DNA from: Mnemiopsis leidyi
Taxonomy: Eukaryota > Ctenophora > Tentaculata > Lobata > Bolinopsidae
Assembly: GCA_000226015.1 (NCBI GenBank)
Contig: JH152893.1
Coordinates: 227,632-257,340, forward strand
DNA: 29,709 nt
Reading direction: 5' to 3'
The notes under the pieces were generated by a model, which had not been told where the DNA came from, searched no databases, and saw only the letters and a list, made by a program, of their open reading frames with translations. Shown piece after piece: positions 1 to 10,500 of this stretch; the first letter of the stretch is position 1; each line of letters starts with the position of its first letter. The translations under genes and the position numbers were made by a program.

Positions 1-37
1 TTATTCCAAATCAAGGTATCAGGGTCATAGTCTAATA

Positions 38-210
38 TTTATCGCCAAGAGGGGCGATGATCGCATTTTAAGGCGTTTATCGCCAAATAAACGCCATGTT
101 AGCGTTTATCGTCCGATAATCGCGCGTTTATCGCAGATTTGGCGATTATCGCCAGATTAGGCGATTATCGCCAAAATCGGCGATAAACGCGCGATTAACG
201 CTGCAGAACT
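38..210. repeat. GCGATAA/TTATCGC palindrome-rich array
   Basis: This stretch is packed with TTTATCGC, GGCGATTATCGCC and CGCGCGATTA-type words on both strands. Examples are near 39-50, 77-90, 105-135, 141-153, 159-171 and 179-200. The word GGCGATTATCGCC is itself a perfect palindrome and occurs twice about 18 bp apart. It is non-coding and looks like a satellite-like or transposon-terminal sequence. I could not identify the family. Confidence 0.6.
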
Positions 211-263
211 AAAATCTGCGAATCAGCCAATATTTTCCACTGTGGCAGTTCGAGCTGTCTATA

Positions 264-287
264 AGTATATACGTACGTACGTACGTG
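264..287. repeat. ACGT microsatellite
   Basis: A short run of ACGT tetranucleotides (tatacgtacgtacgtacgtg) lies in non-coding DNA downstream of the kynurenine aminotransferase gene. Confidence 0.6.
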
Positions 288-299
288 CGTGGAAAAGGT

Positions 300-1057
300 G
301 ACCAAGCGAGTACAAACACAGATAAAATACTGTCGCGCGTTACAAAACGTTGAATTTATCGTAACACTCAAAAGCTTGGCCACTTGTCGCTATTAGATAT
401 TTCTCATCATGTTTAGCTGGCAACGGTTCACTTGAACGGTCAAAGCTATAGGTTCCTTTGTGCTTTGGCATACTGAATTAATTTGGAATGTGGGTCTCTG
501 ATGTTGGGGGTTATTCACATATGACGCAGTTGTATAAAGATTTACCATTGGTAAGACATCGGTTGGTTACGAGCTATGTGGTGAAAACCTTTTGCCACTA
601 CACCACCCACCCAGTAGAATTCTAAAATATCTTTTGTTTCGCCGGTCGCCCATAACAAAAGATTAGACAAAATAAAATTTTTATCTACAGTAGATCAAAC
701 AACAAAATCTTTCAACAAAACCTTTTTTTTAAATGATAAAAATGCTAACGTATCAAAAGCCACCCCAAATCGATCAAACACATCAAAGAAAAACGTTCCG
801 CGGTGGAAGTTATAAATAAGTTTACTAAAGTAAGATTAAAGAGAAACCATTTCCAAAAAGTTCAACCCAAGATTGACCTTGCTCGTGTCAGCTGAAGACT
901 GAATTAACCAGCCATAAAATGCAGTGAAAATTATTTACATCATCAGGTCTCGAATGCAGTTTACAAAGCATCAATCATCATGACAGCAGTTTATAAGTAT
1001 TAATCATCAATTAATTATTTTCAATTCTGAATGAACGATCAAAACATCCTGGCAATG
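300..1057. other. Non-coding stretch 3' of KYAT
   Basis: I see no supported gene here. Short open frames on either strand have no recognisable domain or splice structure. The right-hand part presumably holds the 3' UTR of the kynurenine aminotransferase gene, whose stop codon is at 1058-1060, but I found no clear AATAAA signal. Confidence 0.4.
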
Positions 1058-3635
1058 TCACTTGGTTATATCTCTGATAATATCTCCGCCAGTCTTCAAT
1101 GTTCCCTCGGATTTAGCAAAACAAAGTCGAATGTACTTTTCCGAAATGTGCTTGTTTTTACCGAAAAAAAGACTGAGGGGTATTCCGGCTAATTTCTTGT
1201 GCTCGGTCAGCCAGTGTACACATTGTATGTCATATTCTACCTGTGGAGTTTAATGTGTCACGGGATTTCAAGCTTTGAGGAGTTTATACTTCTATTGAGT
1301 AAGTTGTTATTGCATGCAGAATCATTTAGCTAACTTGGAAAAAGATAAAAATAGGTTCCAAAAATGAGGAGGATGAGTGGAAAGAGAAAAAAATAAGTTC
1401 TAACCTGAGAGGTATCGAACTCTAGTCCAAGTGGGGATGTATCGACCAAGATAAAGTAACCTCCAAACGGTTCAACAACGTCTAGTCCGGCATCTTGACA
1501 GGCAGCCATTATCTGGCTACATCCGTCTTTCATTATCTGAATTTATTAAAGAATTGTTAACGGCTATATTCTTATCTGGAGATTTTTAGATTCACCTTGC
1601 AGCATCAATATTAAGTACCATATAAAAGCATAAACTAACAATTTGTAACAAGGTATGAACAATGATTAATTCAATGCAAGGTACCTACCTGAGGTAATTG
1701 TGTGTGATATGCATCTCCATGTCCTTTCATTTGAATTTCCCGTTCTACACAACGAGCTATAACCTCTAGATGAAAGAAAATGTTTAAGCAAACAATCCAA
1801 CTTACATCTTTCAACAATTGATTCATGCCTGTACAAACATTCTTAAGCAGAATCGGTAAAAGAAAAGGTAAAAAACTTAATTAATAAGTAAACACAGGCT
1901 GACCTTGTAATATGGTCGGAGCACTATACACGGCAGTTTGATGAACAGTCTGCAGTTTGGATATCAACTCCTGTGGACCGATAGCCCATCCTAACTTGTA
2001 CCCGGTCATCGAGAAACTCTTTCCGGCACTGCCGACGGTGATGGTCCGGTCCCATGCGCCTGGCACTGTTGCGATTCTGTGGTGGACATGTCCGGGAAAC
2101 ACGCAGCGCTCATAAACCTAGACAGAAAGTATATTGAGTACATTACACGCGGCAGGAAGCTGGAGAAAATCATAGTTAGAGACGGATTCCTTGAATAACA
2201 ATAGCAGTATGACATGTACACTTTCGCAATACTTCATCGCAATGTCTTAAAAATTGGAATTTATTTGAAACAATCATGATAACTTAATAGTTGTAACCTC
2301 GTCACTGATTATAAGGACATTGTGTTTCTCGCAAGTCCGAGCTATAAACTCCATCTCCTCTGCGCTGAACAATTTCCCGATAGGGTTATGCGGAGTATTG
2401 ACCATCAGTAACTTCGTCTTACTGTTGAAGGCTCCCTCAAACTCTGCCTTGTCCAACACCCAGTTGTTGGCGTTGCGCGGATCTCCCTCTGGTTTGAGGG
2501 GCACGTAAACGGGCTTACCACCGCACACTTCGACCACGACAGAGTAACTGTCAAAGTGTGGCTCTATCAGGATTACCTGACACAGTCAACTTTAATAACT
2601 CTTAAGAGAAGTAAAAATGTGAAATTAGAGGGTCTGAAATCTAAAAATTATAACATTAAGGAAAGTTACCTAATCTATTATCATGATTAATATCTACTGC
2701 ACTTTTTAAAAACTCTGATCAGCCAACAAATTGTACAATTCCTGTAAAGTATAAAGCGTGCACTTAGTTAATTAACACTTAACTTACACGGAATATGTCA
2801 CTTAAGGAAACAAAAACCTACACCACAGTGAAAGTCACCTCGTCACCAGGATCAGTAAAAGCGGTGAGGGCAGCATAGAGCGATTCGTACGCTCCGACAG
2901 ACGTCATTATTTCAGACATGGGATTGATGGTCCGACCGAACTCCGGACTGTAGAGATCTGAAAGTGCGGTAACTAGACGGGGGTAGCCTTGTCCTCGTGT
3001 GTACCTGATGGGTGGAGATATTGCTTACGTCAATAATACTACGTCAATAACTAGTTTTAGTTATTGACATCCTCTGATAGTCGCATCTACCGTACAAAAA
3101 TGGTGGGAGGGGCAGGGCATAGGAACAAAGCAAACATAAGAAGCAGGTCAATTGCACTTTTAGGATCCATTGCCGTGAAAGGGAGATTACTTTTGAGTTT
3201 GGACCCACTTAATAATCATACATACCAATGAGCACTGGGAATATCAACCGCTTCACTCCACGCATCTTTAAGGAACTGTGGAGGAGGAAAATCTGGGAAT
3301 CCTTGTCCCAGATTTACTGCCTGATGTCGGATAGCTAGGGCAGAGTACTCGACCCAGAGATTCTTCTCGTGTCCCTACAATATACGTTAGTAATTAAGTA
3401 AGACGTTTCATTTAGGAGAGACATTCCTAGTTCAGTTCTTACTATATCCTTGTCAAGCCTTGAATTTTATGCGTCACAAAATAACTGCTAGTAGCACTGT
3501 ATTCAACAAAATTAAACGAAGCATCTAGACTTAAAGTGCAGCTCCAAGACTTACAATGATTCTCTGTGCGGGAGATAAGCTTGCCAAGCATCGTCCACTG
3601 TACAAACAAAACTGTTTGGCAGCGGTCTTCAACAT
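1058..3635 (-). CDS. KYAT: Kynurenine aminotransferase / cysteine-S-conjugate beta-lyase-like
   Basis: A class I PLP aminotransferase of the KYAT1/KYAT3 family, which converts kynurenine to kynurenic acid and can cleave cysteine S-conjugates. Eight exons join in frame: 3635-3555, 3374-3226, 3004-2839, 2576-2298, 2117-1904, 1765-1689, 1536-1405 and 1240-1058. They give about 426 residues, close to the family length of about 420-450. Visible motifs are NLGQGFPDF near the N-terminus, YTRGQGYP, NTPHNPIG in the cofactor region, SDEVYE, the PLP-lysine motif SAGKSFSMTGYKLGW (Lys about 258) and a C-terminal YIRLCFA carrying the substrate-carboxylate Arg. The start MLKTAAKQF lies just before a basic, Ser/Leu-containing leader that could target mitochondria. 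This start is inferred from exon phase. The C-terminal SAFY-type motif is diverged (IPLSLFF). I cannot separate KYAT1 from KYAT3 with confidence. Confidence 0.92.
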
Positions 3636-4557
3636 CTATGATTTCCTGTTTTTCAAATCTTTAAGGGAACATCGCTGTAATATCGAAATTTGTTGGTAAA
3701 ATCTATGACAATTGACCAATGATTCACCTTACTAGCATACATGTAAAACTTAAACCTGAGAAAGCTTGTTACTTTGATTTTCACTTTTCAATCTTATAAT
3801 TTGTATTAAGGCAATAAAAGTAAGCTTTGTAGACAGGTCAGTGCATCTTAAAACTTTGATACAATTCAAACTCTCTTAAACTTACAATTCGTCATTGAAA
3901 AAGAAAAACATGCTAAGAAGTTAAAAATATTATGTATCCTTTATAGCGTCATCAATGTCTGTATAAATCAGTCAGTGCATTGACACATTAAAAAGTGACA
4001 AAAATAAGTCAAATTTTAAAATAAAGCACCTTAGTACCTTTGCTTAAAACTTAACCCTGTCCAAAATAAAAAACTGGAATTACGTAGGTACCTACTGTAC
4101 ATAAAAAACAATTCATTATAATCACATAGATTTTTTATTAGTTTATCAATCATGTTTTTATTTTTGGACATATAGTGAGGTTGGATGATAAATACTATTT
4201 ATCATATTTATGTAATATTTGTATACATACGATTATTATTATTTTCATCAATTTTGGCCTCGGTAGGTCACCCCGTCAAAAGAGCTGGACTCTTATAGGT
4301 GGTATCCTGCAAGTTGCAACAAATAGAAGATTCTAATATACAGAGTGAATTATATTCACATTGAAGTAGATGCTTATAATATTATTGCAGTTGTTGACCC
4401 GTGGCAGTACATGTTGACGTGTAAATCTATTTAGGAATCGTTTATTGAAGAATGAGGTGTTACAGTTTATATTAGAGTTAAAGTTTATATCGATAAAACA
4501 ATCAATTTGAGTCAATATCTTATCAAATGTTCCGTTTGGTAATTAAAAACCAATATC
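3636..4557. other. Intergenic region between KYAT 5' end and dsRBD locus 3' end
   Basis: No coding feature is supported. The KYAT promoter should lie at the left of this stretch, and the right end holds the 3' UTR of the dsRBD locus. A GC-richer block near 4250-4320 stands out from the AT-rich surroundings and may be repeat-derived. Confidence 0.4.
4441..4446 (-). promoter_or_regulatory. Polyadenylation signal AATAAA for the dsRBD locus
   Basis: TTTATT on the plus strand reads AATAAA on the minus strand. It lies about 110 bp past the stop codon of the dsRBD locus (4558-4560), a plausible distance for its poly(A) signal. Confidence 0.5.
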
Positions 4558-7500
4558 CTAATATTCTTCGTCACAAATTTTTTTATAAGCCATTTGAGAA
4601 GCTTGAGCCTCGGCGTCCCTTTTCTTGCTCCATTTTTCCGATTTAGAAGTATGCTGTATACCATGCCCCAGATCGACAGTTACTGTTGAAACAAACCTGA
4701 ATTTTAAGCAAATTACGATGATCTGCTGATACCAGCTGCAAACTTTATCTCTTTATGATGTTCACAAAAAGCTCGGGGATCGCAGTTAAGTGGAAAAACA
4801 TAAAAGTGAGGAATTCTGTACAAAAGTTGTCCAGAAAGAGCTCTAAGGCGCATGATATTTAAAGCAGTAATTTTGACATGTTGTATCTGATGTCGTTGTT
4901 GAATTTTGTTTCAATTTCCATAGCTCCAAGCCATGTAGTCATTGACTACTACATAATAACAGTTGGGACAACTAAAAATGGCTGTTTCTGAAAAAGCTTA
5001 CTCATGATGGTGTTTGTCTCCAACGTCCTCATTGTGATACGTGGGTAGTGAATAACCTCGTTCTTGGCAAAATTCGTGTAATAAGCTCTTGTACCTTTTG
5101 CCAGGCGAGTTATTTATGTTCGGGGCTGGGCTTGGTTCTCTCGATTTCGTTGGTGTGGGAAACCTAAATTTGAAGGAAATCGTTTCAGGTCTGTACAAAG
5201 AAAAAAACGACTAAATTAGGCTACCAATACAGGTTAGGGACTTTGCCCAAGGTTTTTTAAACAATTTGGCCTTAGACGGCGAATTTGTCATGGTCGAAAT
5301 TGTCAAGAAATTGTGACGATGACCATAGTCAAAATATCAAAATTACTATGGTCAAATGGTAAAAAATTTGTTGAAAATGTATATTTTTACTAATTTACTA
5401 TGACCATTGGCAAATGAACGGTGATATAGCTTTACAGTGACCAGGTGTAATGGCCATGGTTAGTGTCTTACCCCTCGTCATACTATGTAATTTTTTAGTC
5501 TTCCAGCTGGAAGACCACCGGCTGGAAGACTACCGGCCTCTCGTCACGAGTGACGTGATAGCGCCCTGACTCACATTTGAGTATAGCGCCCGGTTAAACA
5601 TAAACAGTTCTAATTTCGGTCTATGTACAGTTTCTATGTAGAATTTTGGACCTTTACCGATTCGGGACACTTGCACTCAAGTTATACGTACAAACGGGGT
5701 AACGTAGCCTTTGTACAAAACAACACAGTACACTGACACTTCACACACAAACAATGAGAAAGGGCCTTATAACTCAATTTTACCACGTAATTTAACGAAT
5801 ACTGCGAGATCCATGTGACAAACGTCTGCCCCTATTTGTATAGTGTAGTCAGCACCTCATCCTTAAGGGCCCCTGGTTTTGCACATACAGCTAATAGCGC
5901 CAAATTTTATAATTTATGTGCATTATAAATTGTACAGACCTTTCACAATACAAGATAAAGTAATTTACCAATTCAGAATTAATAAAAGAGGTTCTGAAAT
6001 TAATCATTCCTTTTTTTATCATTATTTGAAAAGGTGGAAAATGAAATTATAAAATGCGAGGTATTGTACCGATATTAGAACTAAAACAAACAATAGATGG
6101 ATCCTATCAAAGCACGTGTCAAACAAGTTACGAGACAATTAAGGGATGTTACGTGATCATTTATTTATGTTGATAATGGATTCGATAATTCTGAACGTTA
6201 ATTTAAAAGCGATATATCCAATATCAATGAACCGAAAAAGTATCACGTGACCTCTTAAGTGACCCCTTATAAGTCCCCCAAATTAAAATTTTCAACTTTG
6301 AGCAAGGAAAAAAGTTAGACCGGTATTTTGACGTAAAATTTGACAAGGAATCCGAATTTGATAGTTTAATTTTGAAGCCAAAAAAAGAATCACGTGACCC
6401 CTTAAATGATCCCTTATTCTTGAGCTAGAAGAAAAGTTAGACGTGAAATTACAAGGAATCTAAAAACCACGTGTCTTTTCTGACTGGAGGCACGTTCTGC
6501 GTTTTGCGACTGATAAGTATACCTTAACTTTACCGAAACATGCGGCAAGTCATGAACCCGAGGTTAAAAACAGGAAATGTGACTGACAAGTGAAAATTGC
6601 TTGGAGAAATAGTTCCGAAAACGTGAAAGTTGATCAGAATGATACAGGCTAAATTAGACAGGCTAATGACGATCGATAATCCATGATTGGATAAAAAGAA
6701 GCTGATATATTTTACTTACACATAACTTATTAATTTACACATTACCAATTGAGAGTACTAAAACTATTAAGAGTAATTCATTTACTTGGTACGATGAAGG
6801 AATGGTAAAAGGAAAGTACTGAACTCTGAAGGAAGGAAAAATTGATGCGGCAGCTTCTTACTGTGCTGGAGGTAAGGACTTGAAAGCTCTTTCAGCAGCT
6901 TGAAGTTCAGCATTTTTCCTTCTACTATGCTTATTTGACTTTCCAGAGACATGTTCACCAGATTTCAGGTGAACGGTCACTTCTGATGAAAACCTGAATG
7001 AATATGGTGACATTATCATATGATAACATTTACTCTGCCAAGTCTGCAATTTCTTCGTTTCAATACCATTTTGTAGTATAGTTATTTATTATTCAGTATA
7101 CGATTAAATCTTGTCCGTTTAAAGTACCTTATTAATTTCACCTAAATAGATATGAGGACATATTATTATTGTCATACACTTATCATGCAATTTATTTTCA
7201 GAACATAATTTACATGAAATTTTTGTTCCAAAGTTTTGGTTTCACTATAATGCAGCTTATTTTGCCATGCCTACAATTATTACATCCAAGTTATAACAAA
7301 TGCGACGACTTACTTTTTTAATTTTTGGTCTTCAGTGGTATCATAATAGGGCATGCTTAGTCCCTCCTTTTGACAAAACTCTTGAAGAAGATTCTTGAAG
7401 TTTTTGTCGGGGGTTAGTTCTGGGACTGAATTTCTGCTCGAGCCAGGAGCTGGACTGGAACATGTTCTATCTGGCACCGACCTCATGGAGGACATGAAAG

Positions 7501-10500
7501 AAGAGGAGTCGTTTGAGTTATTTCTTGATCTCCTGAATACAAAATATTTGTTGAGTAATTTCTTGATCTCCTGAATATAAAATATTTGTTGAGGCGGTTA
7601 GCTGCCAATTTAGAGCGAATGTCCATGAATGCTCTATTATTACACAGGGGCGTGGCCATGGGGGATCTATTGGACCCCAGGATCCCCCCTTTTAAAATAA
7701 AATTTAGAAAAAAACATTAGGCAAGGATCCATTTGTAGCTCTTTCTCGTATTTCAAATTATTATTCTTTATATACCTAATATATCTGTTACAGCAAGTTT
7801 GAAATGTCAATATTTTTGCCTGAAGAAACAGTGACTCACACCTCCAATCTAACCACTTCTTAATGTAAAATTGCCTCCTGGGGCTTTGCCCCTGGACCCC
7901 GCCGCGCTGGGGGCTGTGCAAAGACCACTTGCTGTAACGCGAATGCTTCCCTTGCACTAACATCGCCAGCCTGCTTCGCTTGCCGATATTGGCCCCCCTG
8001 CTAAATATCATAGCTACGCCCCTGTTACTACGTAACTTATCAGTTGGAACCCAGTAATAAAGTTCTCGCAAAATAACTGTTTTATCATGGCACTTAATCT
8101 CTCTCTAGTTTTTTAAAAAGCATGGTGTGACAAGATAAAACTTACCCATGATTGCACTTATCACCAACGTCAGAAGTTTTAGACAGCCAAGTTGGTGGTG
8201 AATAACCTTTTTGTGGGAATAATTCTTTTATCAAATTTTGCGAGTGATAAGAGTCATTGTTGTTTTGGACTGGGCTTGGTTCTCTCGACTTGATAGGCGG
8301 TGTTGGGAACCTGGATTTGGGTTTCAAACGGTAGTATCGTGTTTGAAGACTGAAATTTCTACCTCGACGGAAAATTTTATTTGCTCAATAATCGATAGTG
8401 CTCAAAAATGATAATTATGCAAATTTCGTATATTGCATGTGATTTGATAATCAAATTAGCTATCAAGTACCAGAAGAATAATTTTGAATTAGGTTACAAG
8501 AGGTTGATTTATTATTTGTGTTGTACTTAGCATTATGAAGGAGGGGTTAAATCGAAGGACTGAAGACAAAAGTGATGCAGCAGCTTCTTACTGTGCTGGA
8601 GGTAAGGAGTTTAAAGCTCTTTCAGCAGCTTGAAGTTCAGCATTTTTCCTTCTACTATGCTTATCTGACTTTCCAGAGACATGTTCACCAGATTTCAGGT
8701 GAATGGTCACTTCTGATGAAAACCTGAATGAATTTGGTGACATCATCATATGATAACATTTACTCTGCCGAGTCTGCAATTTCTTCGTTTCAATACCATT
8801 TTGTAGTATAGTTATTTATTATTCAGTATACGATTAAATCTTGTCCGTTTAAAGTACCTTATTAATTTCAACACTACTATGATGCAAACAATATGAGTGT
8901 AAAAATTCCTTTATTGATAAAATAACTAAAGAACTACACAGTTCATCTGTCACGAAATGTACATGACAATTAAAGTAACGGATCAAATTATTATCATTAT
9001 TCACACTAAAATATTTTCGATTTGCTACAATAGTCTCAATTATCAATTAAAAGTAGTAGTTGAATTTTCTAAATTTCCATCTATCGCATCGGTGAATTCG
9101 CTCCATGCGATTCTTAAACAATGCCCCACTCACCTACAATTAAATTACACAATTATTAGTCCTATCTATCAAAAAAATGATGAATCAAACATGAATGTAA
9201 CTACTTACACTTTTGATTTTCGGTTCAATTCTTCCTTGGTTTTGTAATCGGGCATGCTTAGTCCCTCCTTTTGACAAAACTCTTGAAGAAGATTCTTGAA
9301 GTTTTTGTCGGGGGTTAGTTCTGGGACTGTATTTCTGCTCGAGCCAGGAGCTGGACTGGGCCATATTCTATCTAGGACCGACCTCATGGAGGACATGGAA
9401 GACGATGAGTCGTTTGAATAATTTCTTGATCTCCTGAATATAAAATATTTGTTGAGTAATTTCTTGATCTCCTGAATACAAAATATTTGTTGAGTAATTT
9501 CTTGATCTCCTGAATATGAAATATTTGTAGAATTATTTCTTGATTTCCTGAATATAAAATATTTGTTGAAGCGATTTGTGGGCTGGTGGTGTAGTGGTTT
9601 CCTTCTCGGCTCCCACGCAGGAGGTCGGGGGTTCAAATCCCGTATCCGCCAGTCCTAGAGAAGTGCGCTAAGGCATTTGCCTATGCAACCTTCTTCGGTC
9701 GACTCAGCCGAATGATCGGGAAACCGTGATTGAGGGTTAAATGAGTAGCTGCCCATTGCAGCGAAGTCTCGGGCGATAAAAGTATGGTACACACTACCTT
9801 AACCGTCACTGGCGTGTATGTATAATTGTACATTCGGCCTCCTGTAATTGGCAGTTACACTTGTGTAACATGTGGCTGTTGGAGTGTCCGAATTAAAATA
9901 AGTATGAGATAAAAAAAATAAGGTGCCAATTTAGAGCAAATGTCCAAGAATGCGTTTACTATTGGTAATCACCCAGCAATAGCCAATACAACTCGCAAAG
10001 ATAATTGCTTCTTCATAACAAATACTCAATTACTTAACCAACACTCACATCCGACTATTGCAGACTTCTAGCGCCCGTTCTGCTGCTTGAAACTCGGCTT
10101 CCTTCTTTGACTTGAATTTATCCGATGCTTTCTCCACCATGTTTCCATCAGACAGTTTAACGGTCACAGTCGCTGTAAAACTGTTAAAGCATTTTAAACT
10201 TTAGTTTGCAAAAGCTGTGCTTCGAAACAACTTCTTGAACTTGTTACTAAAATACTGATCAACTAAAGAGGAATTGTGATGGTTTGTTTGGTCTCAGGCT
10301 GATGTAGGAGCAGCACTTAATAATTGATTGAATACATTTTGTCAACATCAAAATCGAAGATTTTCTTAACATTTATTAACGTTTTGTTCACGAAAAATGA
10401 GTGAAAAAATTGACAACATATAAGCAAATTAAACATACAATTTTGGATGATTATTGCAGAATTCGAGATGGTTGTACTTTGGAAGTTCGTGATTGTATTT

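Noticed and set aside
7667..8071. 134-codon minus-strand open frame
   Set aside because: It lies across the hAT-type MITE and its ends. The element is non-autonomous and the translation shows no transposase motif.
9205..9636. 143-codon minus-strand open frame as one exon
   Set aside because: Only 9209-9433 is exon. The rest reads through the splice-acceptor repeats and into the SINE, and the in-phase acceptor is at 9434-9436.
9579..9655. Functional tRNA gene
   Set aside because: A and B boxes are present, but the sequence continues into a tRNA-unrelated body with an A-rich tail and is absent from the paralogous intron, so a SINE is the better call.
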